Assembly: GCF_002929335.1 (NCBI RefSeq)
Contig: NZ_PJIL01000005.1
Span: forward strand, 62,001-126,000
DNA length: 64,000 bases
Direction of reading: 5' to 3'
From: Arthrobacter sp. Y81
GTDB taxonomy: Bacteria > Actinomycetota > Actinomycetes > Actinomycetales > Micrococcaceae
Numbering within the stretch: the stretch's first letter is position 1; each line of letters opens with the position of its first letter. Shown here one piece after another: positions 49,901-59,060 of the stretch. The translations under genes and the position numbers were made by a program. Under the pieces are notes generated by a model. It did no database searches. It was not told the DNA's origin and saw only the letters and a list, made by a program, of their open reading frames with translations.

Positions 49901-52540
49901 TTACTTGCCCAGGCCGGCCTTTCGCAGCGCTTCGGCCATGGCGGTGTTCACCGGAGCGGGCTTGGGCGGCGGCGTCCGCGTGGCGTCGGTACGGCCGTTG
50001 TTCCTCGCGGGCCGGCCGTCATTCCGCGCCTGGCGGGCATCCTTCCGCGGCTGACCGGCGTCGCTACCTTGCCGCGGCGCACTGGTGCCCTGCCTCGGCG
50101 CATTGTTGCCCTGCCGCCCACCGGCTGCAGCCGGCCGGCCACCGGAAGGTGCCGGTTCGTCGTCGAGCCTCAACGTGAGCGAGATGCGCTTCCGCTCGGG
50201 ATCTGCCTCGAGGACCTTAACCCGCACCACCTGTCCGGATTTCACCACTTCGCGCGGATCGGACACGAAGCGGTTGGCCAGCGCGGACACGTGCACCAGC
50301 CCGTCCTGGTGCACTCCGACGTCCACGAACGCCCCGAACGCAGCCACGTTGGTGACGGTTCCCTCCAGGATCATCCCGGGCCGGAGGTAGGAGATCTTCT
50401 CGATCCCCTCCGAGAACTTGGCCGCTGCGAATGCCGGCCGCGGATCCCGTCCGGGCTTCTCCAGCTCGGAAATAATGTCCTGCACCGTGGGCAGGCCGAA
50501 GGCGCCCTCAACGAAGTCCTGCGGGTTAAGTGCGGCGAGGCTGCCGGTACCTGCCCCTCCTACGGCTGCCCTGCCGCCTGCGGCGGCGACGATCTTCCGC
50601 GCCACCGGGTAGGCCTCGGGGTGCACGCTGGAAGCGTCCAGCGGCTCCGCTCCCCCGGTGATCCGCAGGAATCCGGCGCACTGCTCGAACGCCTTGGCGC
50701 CCAGCCGTGGCACCTTCTTCAGCTCGCTCCGCTTGGCAAACGGTCCGTGCTCGTTCCGGTAGGCCACGATGTTCTCGCTCAGCAGCGGTCCGACGCCGGC
50801 CACACGGCTCAGCAGCGCGGGCGACGCCGTGTTGACGTCCACCCCAACAGCATTCACGCAGTCCTCCACCACGGCATCCAGGCTGCGGTCCAGCTTCGCC
50901 GCCGTGACATCGTGCTGGTACTGCCCGACGCCGATCGACTTCGGCTCGATCTTCACCAGTTCGGCCAGCGGGTCCTGCAGGCGCCGGGCGATGGACACGG
51001 CACCACGCAGGGAAACATCCATGCCGGGCAACTCGGCAGCAGCCAGCGCCGACGCCGAGTACACGGACGCTCCGGCTTCCGACACCACCAGCTTTTCCGG
51101 CGGCCGGGTTCCCGGTGCCGCGTTGCCCGTTTGCCCCGTCGCTGACTCCGCGGCTGACCCCGCGGACAGCTTCTTGATCAGTTCGAGGGCAAGCTTGTCA
51201 GTCTCCCGGGATGCCGTCCCGTTGCCGATCGCCACGAGTTCGACGGCGTGATGACGCGCCAGCCGGACCAGTGTGGCCAGGGCTTCGTCCCATTTCCGCG
51301 CCGGGGCGTGCGGGTAGACAGTGTCCGTGGCCACCACTTTGCCGGTGCCGTCCACCACCGCCACCTTCACGCCGGTGCGGAGCCCGGGATCGAGCCCCAG
51401 GGTGGCCCTGTTTCCGGCCGGGGCAGCCAGCAGCACGTCGCGGAGGTTGGCGGCGAAAACCCGGACCGCTTCGTCTTCGGCGGCTGCGAACATCCGTCCG
51501 CGCAGGTCGGCCGTCAGCCGGGCCAGCACCCGCGAGCGCCACGCCACCTGCGCGGTCTGCAGGAGCCACTCGTCGGCGGGACGGCCGCGGTCCGCAACCC
51601 CGAGGAACCTGGCCACGGCGGATTCGTAGCGGCCGCGGGCGGCGGCCAGGGCGTCGTCGTCGGACGGTTCAGCCTCAGCCAGATCCAGCTCCAGCACCCC
51701 GTCCTTTTCCCCGCGAAGCAGCGCCAGGACGCGGTGCGACGGCATCCCCGACGGCGCCTGCGAAAACTCGAAATAGTCCTTGAACTTCTGGCCCTCGGTC
51801 TCCTGGCCCTTCTTCACCCGGGACACCATGCGGCCCTGGGTCCAGAGCCGTTCACGCAGTGTTGCGGCGAGGTCGGGGTCCTGCGCCACCCGCTCCACCA
51901 GGATGGACCGGGCGCCCGACAGCGCCGCTGCGGCGTCGTCAATGGAGTGTTCAGGGTTCAGGAACTTGGCGGCCTCGCGCTCCGGATCCAGCTCCGGGCG
52001 CTTGAGCAGCGCGTCGGCGAGCGGCTCCAGCCCCGCCTCGCGGGCGATCTGCGCCTTGGTCCGCCGCTTGGTTTTGAAAGGCAGGTAGATGTCTTCAAGG
52101 CGGGATTTGGTGTCCGCATCGACGACGGCGGCCTGCAGTTCCGGCGTCAGCTTGCCTTGCGAGGCGATCGCCTCCAGGACGGTCCGACGGCGGTCCTCCA
52201 GTTCACGGATGTACCGCAGCCGCTCCTCGAGCTCGCGGAGCTGCGTGTCATCCAGGGTCCCGGTAGCTTCCTTGCGATACCGGGCGATGAACGGAACGGT
52301 CGAACCGCCGTCGAGGAGGTCCACGGCCGCCTTGACCTGCCAGGCCTTCGCTCCCAGTTCGCCGGCGATCTGGGCCGCGATCTGTTCGGCCACGGCGTCG
52401 GCGGTCTTGCCGGCGGGCTTGCCGCCTGGCTGCGCGGCTGTCTGTCCGGCTGTCCCGCCGGCGGTTTTTCCGGGCATCACGGCGCCCGGAGTGGCAGGGG
52501 ACGGGGAAGGGCGCTGCGGGATGTGGTTCACCCAGAACAT
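49901..52540 (-). CDS. tex: Tex family transcription accessory protein
   Basis: The 879-residue protein is a Tex protein. The N-terminal helical part has QVKAAVDLLDGGSTVPFIARYRKEATGTLDDTQLRELEERL. The RNase-H-like (YqgF) part has LGLDPGLRTGVKVAVVDGTGKVV. The helix-hairpin-helix part has SIGVGQYQHDV and VGVDVNTASPALLSRVAGVGPLLSENIVAYRN. The S1 RNA-binding domain (EGTVTNVAAFGAFVDVGVHQDGLVHVSALA) precedes an Arg/Gly/Asn/Gln-rich tail and a last helix (MAEALRKAGLGK). It binds RNA and nucleic acid in transcription. The N-terminus has a 40-residue low-complexity stretch. AAGGCA precedes the ATG. Confidence 0.95.
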   Translation of the reverse strand: MFWVNHIPQRPSPSPATPGAVMPGKTAGGTAGQTAAQPGGKPAGKTADAVAEQIAAQIAGELGAKAWQVKAAVDLLDGGSTVPFIARYRKEATGTLDDTQLRELEERLRYIRELEDRRRTVLEAIASQGKLTPELQAAVVDADTKSRLEDIYLPFKTKRRTKAQIAREAGLEPLADALLKRPELDPEREAAKFLNPEHSIDDAAAALSGARSILVERVAQDPDLAATLRERLWTQGRMVSRVKKGQETEGQKFKDYFEFSQAPSGMPSHRVLALLRGEKDGVLELDLAEAEPSDDDALAAARGRYESAVARFLGVADRGRPADEWLLQTAQVAWRSRVLARLTADLRGRMFAAAEDEAVRVFAANLRDVLLAAPAGNRATLGLDPGLRTGVKVAVVDGTGKVVATDTVYPHAPARKWDEALATLVRLARHHAVELVAIGNGTASRETDKLALELIKKLSAGSAAESATGQTGNAAPGTRPPEKLVVSEAGASVYSASALAAAELPGMDVSLRGAVSIARRLQDPLAELVKIEPKSIGVGQYQHDVTAAKLDRSLDAVVEDCVNAVGVDVNTASPALLSRVAGVGPLLSENIVAYRNEHGPFAKRSELKKVPRLGAKAFEQCAGFLRITGGAEPLDASSVHPEAYPVARKIVAAAGGRAAVGGAGTGSLAALNPQDFVEGAFGLPTVQDIISELEKPGRDPRPAFAAAKFSEGIEKISYLRPGMILEGTVTNVAAFGAFVDVGVHQDGLVHVSALANRFVSDPREVVKSGQVVRVKVLEADPERKRISLTLRLDDEPAPSGGRPAAAGGRQGNNAPRQGTSAPRQGSDAGQPRKDARQARNDGRPARNNGRTDATRTPPPKPAPVNTAMAEALRKAGLGK

Positions 52541-52657
52541 TTTGCCTTACCGGACCGACACTATGGCACGGGCTGCGCGAGATTGGGTCTACCGGGCCCG
52601 GGGCATAAGTGATGTAGTGGCAGTAGGAAGGCCAGCAACCAACGGAGGCGGTCCATC

Positions 52658-52954
52658 ATGCAGGAGTTGCTCATCATCCTTCAGGACGGCTTTGAGGAGG
52701 ACAATGTCACGGTCTTCGTTAACGGCAAGCAAGCCAGGCGCGACACCGATCTCTCCACCAACCCCCTTTTGGGCATTGCGGAGGAGGTCGCAATCGAGCT
52801 TCCGGCGCGCGGGGCCACCATCGGCGTCGAGGTCACCAGCCGGGGTCTGGCCGGAGGCGTCAAACTCAGCGGAAGGCCGAAGAGCCTCCTCGTGTCCATC
52901 GCAGAAGGCAAACTGGTGATTCGGGAGGGAACCGGACGCGAGGCCTTCTTGTAG
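52658..52954 (+). CDS. Small conserved protein, 98 residues
   Basis: GGAGG lies 9 bases before the ATG. The protein is mostly beta-strand, starting MQELLIILQDGFEEDNVTVFVNGKQARRDTD, and continues ELPARGATIGVEVTSRGLAGGVKLSGRPKSLLVSIAEGKLVIREG. It has no signal peptide. I do not recognise the family. Part of the stop codon region is duplicated (15 bases, twice) right after the gene. It is divergent from Tex and convergent with CBS. Confidence 0.7.
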   Translation: MQELLIILQDGFEEDNVTVFVNGKQARRDTDLSTNPLLGIAEEVAIELPARGATIGVEVTSRGLAGGVKLSGRPKSLLVSIAEGKLVIREGTGREAFL

Positions 52955-53070
52955 CTTTGCGGTCAAGTAGCTTTGCGGTCACCCGAGACCCGGCGCAAGG
53001 AAGTGACGGCAGGTAAGCGACAAGCGCCGCGACCAGGTCGCGGCGCTTGGGTCGGTTGGCGCTTGGGTCG
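52951..53070. repeat. Two short direct duplications flanking a hairpin
   Basis: A 15-base unit, GTAGCTTTGCGGTCA, occurs at 52951-52965 and 52967-52981; the first copy contains the gene's stop. A 13-base unit, GGCGCTTGGGTCG, occurs at 53042-53054 and 53058-53070. A hairpin lies between them. Confidence 0.7.
53021..53049. terminator. Hairpin between convergent genes
   Basis: A 13-bp exact stem (53021-53033 with 53037-53049) with a 3-base loop lies between the small conserved gene and the CBS gene. There is no T-run. It is likely bidirectional. Confidence 0.6.
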
Positions 53071-53100
53071 ATTGCAGTCAGCAGTTGATCGCATTCGGCA

Positions 53101-53538
53101 CTAGGCCATGTTCTCCATGGGCCTCTTGGCCGAAATGTGTTCCACCAGTTCGCCGACGCGCTCTTCCGAGTAGTTGCGGGCAATATCGCCCTGGCTGATG
53201 ATGCCCACCAGCTTATGGTCGGAAATGACCGGCAGGCGCCTGACCTGGTACTGCTCCATCACTGCAATGGCTTCGTCGATGTTGGCGTCAGCATCGATCC
53301 AGCGCAGATTGCCCTGGGCCAGGTCGATGGCCTTGACCTCCCTGGCGTCCAAGCCCTCGGCAACGCACCTGAGTACGATGTCGCGGTCCGTGATGAGTCC
53401 CCTGAGTTTGCCTTCGCTGCCACAGATCGGCAGCGAACCACAGTCAAGGTCGCGCATCATTACGGCCGCTTCCTGCAGTGTCTGCTCTTCCTTGACGCAC
53501 TGGGCGTTGGTAGTCATGAATTCACGTACGACGCTCAT
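53101..53538 (-). CDS. CBS-domain pair protein
   Basis: The 145-residue protein is a Bateman module of two CBS domains. VVREFMTTNAQCVKEEQTLQEAAVMMRDLDCGSLPICG with GLITDRDIVL is the first, and DADANIDEAIAVMEQYQVRRLPVISDHKLVGIISQGDIA is the second. Such pairs bind AMP, ATP or SAM and report energy state; this one has no attached enzyme. GAAGGAGG lies 5 bases before the ATG. Neighbouring genes do not suggest a target. Confidence 0.92.
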   Translation of the reverse strand: MSVVREFMTTNAQCVKEEQTLQEAAVMMRDLDCGSLPICGSEGKLRGLITDRDIVLRCVAEGLDAREVKAIDLAQGNLRWIDADANIDEAIAVMEQYQVRRLPVISDHKLVGIISQGDIARNYSEERVGELVEHISAKRPMENMA

Positions 53539-53742
53539 CAGTCCTCCTTCATCGGTTGGGGTTCGACGCAGGGGCCCTCCGCTCCGGCGCCGATGCTGTC
53601 AGCCTACGCCCGGGCAAACGCCCTGACTAGGCTCAATCATGGTTCGTCGGACGGCGGTACCGGAGGGCGCACCCGGGCCGGTTTAGGCTCCATTTTGGAG
53701 TTCAAATAGGGCCGTGCGGGAGGCAAAGTTGAAGATGACGGC

Positions 53743-54204
53743 CTACTCGGCGATGTCCTCGGCCCACAGTTCCGGGTAGTCGTGTTGGAACGTGAGCATC
53801 ATGTCCACGCAGCGCTGGTCGTCCAGCACCACCACCTCCACACCACGCGAGCGCAGGAGGTCGAATTCGCCGGGGAACGTCCTGGCCTCACCCACCACAA
53901 CTCTCGGAATCTTGAACTGGATGATGGTTCCCGTGCACATCGCGCAGGGTGCAAGGGTCGTGTACAGAGTGGTGTCGCGGTAGCTCTTCTGCCGGCCCGC
54001 TGCCCGCAACGCGGCCATCTCGCCGTGGGCGATCGGATCACCGTGCTGCACGCGTTCGTTGTGGCCGCTGGCGATCACCTCGCTCCCCCTCGCCAGCGCG
54101 GCCCCGATGGGGATGCCGCCTTCGCCGAGGCTCTGTTGCGCAGCCCGGACCGCGGCCTCGAACGCGGCTTCGTCGTATGCAGTGATGCCATTTTGCTCAG
54201 TCAT
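53743..54204 (-). CDS. Cytosine-deaminase-like nucleoside deaminase (yeast type)
   Basis: The 153-residue protein has the zinc deaminase motifs HGEMAALRAAG and LAPCAMCTGTII. The rest follows yeast cytosine deaminase closely in pattern: SYRDTTLYTTLAPCAMCTGTIIQFKIPRVVVGEARTF, then RGVEVVVLDDQRCVDMMLTF and the C-terminal WAEDIAE. That C-terminal stretch, with W and D, is where the yeast enzyme covers its substrate. It may deaminate cytosine or a related base. The ATG at 54204 is chosen; the ribosome site is weak. It stands near no cytosine permease. Confidence 0.85.
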   Translation of the reverse strand: MTEQNGITAYDEAAFEAAVRAAQQSLGEGGIPIGAALARGSEVIASGHNERVQHGDPIAHGEMAALRAAGRQKSYRDTTLYTTLAPCAMCTGTIIQFKIPRVVVGEARTFPGEFDLLRSRGVEVVVLDDQRCVDMMLTFQHDYPELWAEDIAE

Positions 54205-54418
54205 GGTCCCCGGTTCAGTTCAGAATTAGGGTGCCCCGCCTGCAGCGGTGCACCGTCTGTTGATTTTTGTCTCAGGCACGTCCCTCAGACCCTACGCCGA
54301 CAGCACGGGCCTGGAGCAGACCAGCTATTGCAGCCAACCCGCCAATACTGTCAGGGGCCTTTGATACTTTGGCAATAAGACATCAACGGCAACACGACAT
54401 CTACGGCAACGAGGCGCA

Positions 54419-57400
54419 GTGTTTCTTCTTGAACCGCAAGCACCGGATCTGGACCAGGATCTGGTTTTCTCCGCGAGCGATCTCGTCATCGCGGCCACGT
54501 GCGAATACCAGCTGCTGCGCAAGCTGGACGAAAAACTGGGCCGGTCCCCCAAAGCGGAGTTCGAGGCCGACGAGATGTTGGCCCGCACAGCGAAGCTGGG
54601 TGACATCCACGAGCACAAGGTCCTGGACAGGTTCCTGGATGAGTTCGGCCCGTGGGATCCCGCCACCGGCCGCGGCGTGTACGACGTCGCGCCCGCCACA
54701 GCCATGGACCGCGCCACCCTGCAGGCCAAGCATGCCGAATCCGTCGATGCGCTGCGGGCCGGGGCGGACGTTGTCTTCCAGGCGGCTTTCTTTGACGGCC
54801 GCTTCCACGGGCGTTCCGACTTCCTGGTCAAACAGGCCGATGGCAGCTATGCCGTGTACGACACCAAGCTGGCCCGCCACGCCAAGGTGACGGCGCTGCT
54901 CCAGCTCGCCGCGTACGGCGACCAACTGCTCCACGCCGGCATTGCGCCGGACCCTGCGGTGACGCTGATTCTGGGTGCCACGGTGGAAACGCCCGGGGGC
55001 GGCTTCGACTATGTTCGGAGCAGCCACAAACTGGCGGACATCCTCCCGGTCTTCCGCGAGCGGAGGGACAGATTCCTGGCGCTCACTACCGGCCACCGCA
55101 ACCAGTCCGACGTCGTCAGCTGGGGCTCGTCCGGTGTCGTGGCCTGCGGCCGGTGCGATTACTGCCAGGAACAAGTGAAAGCCACTGATGACCTCCTCCT
55201 GGTGGCACGGATGAACTCTGCCCAGCGGAAGAAGCTGCACGCGCAAGGAATCCTTACGGTCAAGCAGCTGGCCGACGCCACGTTGCCCGGAGCCAACGCG
55301 TCACTGCTGCGGATGCAGGATCAGGCCAGGATGCAAAGCAACGCCGGAACCGCGGAGGGATCCGTCAGCTACGTCAAAGACGGTGAACAGCACAGCATCG
55401 GCTACCGCGTGATCCCCGAGAACACGCTGGCGGAACTTCCCCCGCCCAGCCCCGGAGACATCTTCTTCGATTTCGAAGGGGACCCGCTGTGGCAGGACAG
55501 CAGCACCGGAGTCTGGGGGCTTGAGTACCTCTTCGGAGTTATCGAAGCACCGCAGGAACGTGATGGCCCAACCGTTTTCAAGCCGTTCTGGGCACACAAC
55601 CGTGCGGCGGAGAAGCAGGCATTCCTCGATTTCCTGGACTACGTCGAGGACAGGCGGCGCAGGTATCCGGACATGCACGTCTACCACTACGCAGCCTACG
55701 AGAAGACGGCCCTCCGCAAGCTGTCGGTCATGCACGTCGCCGGCGAGGACACCGTGGACAACTGGCTGCGGGACGGGCTCCTCGTGGACCTGTACCAGAC
55801 CGTCCGGAACAGCATCCGTATCTCCGAGAACTCCTACAGCATCAAGAAACTCGAGCCGCTGTACATGGGCAGCAACCTCCGCTCCGGGGACGTGAAGGAC
55901 GCCGGCGCCTCGGTTGTGGCGTATGCCGATTACTGCGAGGCGCGCGACGCCGGCCTGGCCGGGGATGCTGCGGCCATCCTCGCCGGCATCTCCGACTACA
56001 ACGAATACGATTGCCTCTCCACCCTGGAACTGCGCAACTGGCTGCTGCGGCTGGCCGGCGAGCGCGGAATCGGGACCGCCCTGGGAAGCAAAAAGACTGC
56101 CGGAAATTTAGGGCAGGCGGCGCCTGACTCCGATGACAGTGCCACGGTCCGGCGGTCTGAGCTGGCCATCAGGGCTTTCCTGCACCAGGCTGCGGAGTTC
56201 CGCGCTGTGGGTGTCGCGGCTGAGTCCGTCCGTGCCGCTGTGGGGCACGTCGGTGTGGATCCTGACGTTCAGGCCGTCGCCATGGTCGACGCTGCCGTGA
56301 GCTACCACCGCCGCGAGCGCAAGGCGTTCTGGTGGGCCCACTTCGACCGCTGCGAAAACGGACCCGACACCCATCAGCAGGACCGCAACGTCTTCCTCGT
56401 GGAGGAGGCCCGCATCCTCGATGACTGGCAAAAGGTCGGCACCAGGCTACCGGAGCGCAGGGTACGGCTGACCGGCACCGTGAGCGCCGGTTCGGACCTT
56501 CGCGAGGGCAGCAGGTGGTTCCGCATGTATGACCGTCCGCTGCCGGCCGGGCTGGAAGGCACGGGAAGCGACGGTTCCGGGCGCAACGGCTGGTTCGGGA
56601 CGGAGGTTCTGGAGCTCGGTCACGAGGACGGCAGGGATACCGTGGTGATCCGGGACAGGCTGCCTCGGAAGATCGATCCTCACAACAGCCTGCCCATCGC
56701 ACTGACCGAGGACCAACCCATCCCCACCAAGAGCTTGGAGGAGGCACTGGCGCGGCTGGCTGACCAGGTCGCGGCCGGGCTTCCGGACGGCACGGCAGCG
56801 GCGCCGGGGAAACCAGTCTTTCGGAAGCATCCGGCCCTGGACCTCGTGCGACAGGTTCCGCCGCGGCTGGTGACAGCCGGGCCGCTGCCCGAACCTTCCG
56901 TCGGCCCGGACCGCTTCATCGACGCCATCACGGCTGCCGTGGAAGCGCTCGACCATTCGTACCTGGCAGTCCAGGGTCCGCCAGGAACCGGCAAGACACA
57001 CGTCGGATCGCACGTCATTGCCCGGCTGGTGGCCCGCGGCTGGAAGGTGGGCGTTGTTGCCCAGTCGCACGCCGTGGTGGAGAACCTGCTCTGCACGGCC
57101 GTGAATAAGGCCGGAGTGGATCCGCGCAGGGTTGCCAAGGACGTCAAACACGACGGTTCCCTGCCGTGGCATCACCGGGATGCCGCGGATGTGGACAGGC
57201 TGCTCAGTACCCCGGGCGGGGCCCTGGTGGGCGGCACGGCCTGGACCATGACCGGTTCCACGGTGCCCGCGGGGTCTTTGGATCTCCTCGTGATCGACGA
57301 AGCGGGGCAGTTCTCGCTCGCCAACACCCTGGCTGTTGCCCAGGCCAGCCCGCGGCTGCTGCTGCTCGGCGATCCGCAGCAGCTCCCCCAGGTCAGCCAG

Positions 57401-58093
57401 GGCACGCATCCCGAGCCGGTCAACGAATCCGCCCTGGGCTGGATCTCTGCTGGCCGTGCCACGCTTCCGCCGGAGCTCGGCTACTTCCTGGCCGACTCGT
57501 GGCGGATGGCATCGCCGCTGTGCGCTGCTGTGTCGGAGCTCTCGTACGAGGGCCGGCTGCAGTCCGCCAGCGCGGCGGACCTGAGGTTCCTGGACGGCGT
57601 TCCCGCCGGAATCGAAACGGTCATGGTGCCGCACAGCGGCAACATCACGTCCTCGGTAGAGGAAGCCGCCGAAGTGGTGCGGCAGGTCGGCAGGCACCTG
57701 GGATTGACGTGGCACGACGAAGCCGGCAGCCTGCCGCTCGGGCCGGAAGACATCCTGGTGGTGGCGGCCTACAACGCCCAGGTGAACCTGATCCGGGATG
57801 CCCTGGACGCTGCCGGCCACACGGCGGTCCGCGTGGGCACCGTGGACAAGTTCCAGGGCCAGGAGGCGGCTGTGGTGATTGTGTCCATGGCCTGCTCAGC
57901 GGTGGCCGAGGCTCCGCGCGGCATGGAGTTCCTGCTCTCCCGGAACCGGATCAATGTCGCTGTGTCCCGCGGGAAATGGCGCGCTGTGGTGGTGCGGGCC
58001 CCGGAGCTGACCAACTATCTGCCCACCCATCCGGAGGGCCTCGAACAGTTGGGGGGCTTCATCGGGCTCTGCCAGCGGTCTGTTTCTTCGTAG
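54419..58093 (+). CDS. TM0106 family RecB-like nuclease / RNase H-like / superfamily 1 helicase
   Basis: The 1224-residue protein combines three parts. The first 250 residues are a RecB/Cas4-like nuclease (SDLVIAATCEYQLL and YAVYDTKLARHAKV) whose Cys of CEYQLL and CGRCDYC fit a 4Fe-4S cluster. Residues about 345-560 are an RNase H-like DEDD part (DIFFDFEGDPLWQD, VYHYAAYEKTAL, DYNEYDCLSTLEL). The helicase starts near 850: Walker A GPPGTGKTHV (G853), LLVIDEAGQFS, LGDPQQLPQV and TVDKFQGQEAAVVIV, then RNRINVAVSRGKW. It should unwind and cut nucleic acid. It starts at GTG 6 bases after GAGG. Role in repair or phage defence is unknown. Confidence 0.9.
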   Translation: MFLLEPQAPDLDQDLVFSASDLVIAATCEYQLLRKLDEKLGRSPKAEFEADEMLARTAKLGDIHEHKVLDRFLDEFGPWDPATGRGVYDVAPATAMDRATLQAKHAESVDALRAGADVVFQAAFFDGRFHGRSDFLVKQADGSYAVYDTKLARHAKVTALLQLAAYGDQLLHAGIAPDPAVTLILGATVETPGGGFDYVRSSHKLADILPVFRERRDRFLALTTGHRNQSDVVSWGSSGVVACGRCDYCQEQVKATDDLLLVARMNSAQRKKLHAQGILTVKQLADATLPGANASLLRMQDQARMQSNAGTAEGSVSYVKDGEQHSIGYRVIPENTLAELPPPSPGDIFFDFEGDPLWQDSSTGVWGLEYLFGVIEAPQERDGPTVFKPFWAHNRAAEKQAFLDFLDYVEDRRRRYPDMHVYHYAAYEKTALRKLSVMHVAGEDTVDNWLRDGLLVDLYQTVRNSIRISENSYSIKKLEPLYMGSNLRSGDVKDAGASVVAYADYCEARDAGLAGDAAAILAGISDYNEYDCLSTLELRNWLLRLAGERGIGTALGSKKTAGNLGQAAPDSDDSATVRRSELAIRAFLHQAAEFRAVGVAAESVRAAVGHVGVDPDVQAVAMVDAAVSYHRRERKAFWWAHFDRCENGPDTHQQDRNVFLVEEARILDDWQKVGTRLPERRVRLTGTVSAGSDLREGSRWFRMYDRPLPAGLEGTGSDGSGRNGWFGTEVLELGHEDGRDTVVIRDRLPRKIDPHNSLPIALTEDQPIPTKSLEEALARLADQVAAGLPDGTAAAPGKPVFRKHPALDLVRQVPPRLVTAGPLPEPSVGPDRFIDAITAAVEALDHSYLAVQGPPGTGKTHVGSHVIARLVARGWKVGVVAQSHAVVENLLCTAVNKAGVDPRRVAKDVKHDGSLPWHHRDAADVDRLLSTPGGALVGGTAWTMTGSTVPAGSLDLLVIDEAGQFSLANTLAVAQASPRLLLLGDPQQLPQVSQGTHPEPVNESALGWISAGRATLPPELGYFLADSWRMASPLCAAVSELSYEGRLQSASAADLRFLDGVPAGIETVMVPHSGNITSSVEEAAEVVRQVGRHLGLTWHDEAGSLPLGPEDILVVAAYNAQVNLIRDALDAAGHTAVRVGTVDKFQGQEAAVVIVSMACSAVAEAPRGMEFLLSRNRINVAVSRGKWRAVVVRAPELTNYLPTHPEGLEQLGGFIGLCQRSVSS

Positions 58094-58099
58094 CGGCTT

Positions 58100-58972
58100 C
58101 TACTTAGCGGCGATCAGCAGCGCCTCATCCAGCACCCTGCCGAAGTTCGCGGCGTCGTGCGCGAAGCGGCCAAGGAAGAGCCCGGACACGCCGCTGAGCC
58201 GGGGCAGCAGGCCGGGCTTGGCAGAACCGCCGTAGATGACCGGAAGATCCTGAAGTCCGTGCACGGCGAGCAGGGCACGGAGGTGACTCACGACGTCGGA
58301 CACGTAGCCGGCGTCAGCCGGCTCGGCGGCGCCGATGGCCCAGACAGGCTCGTAGGCAATGATCAGGCGCGAGGCCAGCGCCCAGTCGCCGCCAACCGCG
58401 GCCTTGATCTGCCGGTACACGAAGCCGGCCGCAGGGGCGCCGCCGGCCACGTCACCGCCGGCTGAGTCCCCGCCGGCAGCAGGCCCGCGGGCTAAGTCCC
58501 CGCCAACTGAGACTTCACCGACGCAGAGCAGCGGCGTCAGCCCGGCGTCGTCCGCGGCGCGTACCTTAAGCGCCACCACGGCGTCGTTTTCGCCGAAGTG
58601 CGCGCGGCGTTCTGCGTGGCCGATCTCCACCAGGCCGACGCCGAGCTCGGCGAGCATGGACGGCGCCACCTCACCGGTCCACGGCCCGTCGGCCCAGCCG
58701 CAGTTCTGCGCGCCCAGGACCAGCGGTGACCCGTCCAACACCGCGGCAGCCGCCGGGAGCACCGGGAAGGACGGGATGACAAACGGGACAACCCGCCCGG
58801 CCGCGAGGGCCGGACGGGAGTCCACTTGGTGCCGCAACTGCTCCAGCCAGTCCAGGCTGTCCCGATAACCCAAGTACATCTTGGTGCTGACGCCCACGTA
58901 GATGGTGCGGTCGTACGCATCCGGGCGTGCCGCAAGGGAGCCGGGGGCCTGGCTGGCTGAAGCGTGCTGCAT
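58100..58972 (-). CDS. Diverged triose-phosphate isomerase (LerI-like candidate)
   Basis: The 290-residue protein is a TIM-barrel isomerase with altered signatures. VSTKMYLGYRDS carries the Lys equivalent of NWKMN. GHAERRAHFGE replaces the usual GHSERR. YEPVWAIGAAEPAD replaces YEPVWAIGTGK, so the mobile loop 6 has changed. YGGSAKPGLL is the phosphate site. Such changes are typical of non-glycolytic members such as the L-erythrulose-1-phosphate isomerase (LerI). A Gly/Ala-rich insert (RGPAAGGDSAGGDVAGG) is odd. It is the last gene of the right-edge operon. The start is uncertain; AAGCAAGACAG precedes the ATG. Confidence 0.85.
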   Translation of the reverse strand: MQHASASQAPGSLAARPDAYDRTIYVGVSTKMYLGYRDSLDWLEQLRHQVDSRPALAAGRVVPFVIPSFPVLPAAAAVLDGSPLVLGAQNCGWADGPWTGEVAPSMLAELGVGLVEIGHAERRAHFGENDAVVALKVRAADDAGLTPLLCVGEVSVGGDLARGPAAGGDSAGGDVAGGAPAAGFVYRQIKAAVGGDWALASRLIIAYEPVWAIGAAEPADAGYVSDVVSHLRALLAVHGLQDLPVIYGGSAKPGLLPRLSGVSGLFLGRFAHDAANFGRVLDEALLIAAK

Positions 58973-59060
58973 CTGTCTTGCTTTCTCGCTGGGGCGGAGG
59001 CTGACGGCCGCCTTGCTGGTGACGGGTCCGGAGCTTGTGTCCCGAACTTCCTTCCGGAAC

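Noticed and set aside
48259..50178. A 639-codon plus-strand open frame
   Set aside because: It runs opposite gamma-glutamyltransferase and Tex and shows no motif or ribosome site.
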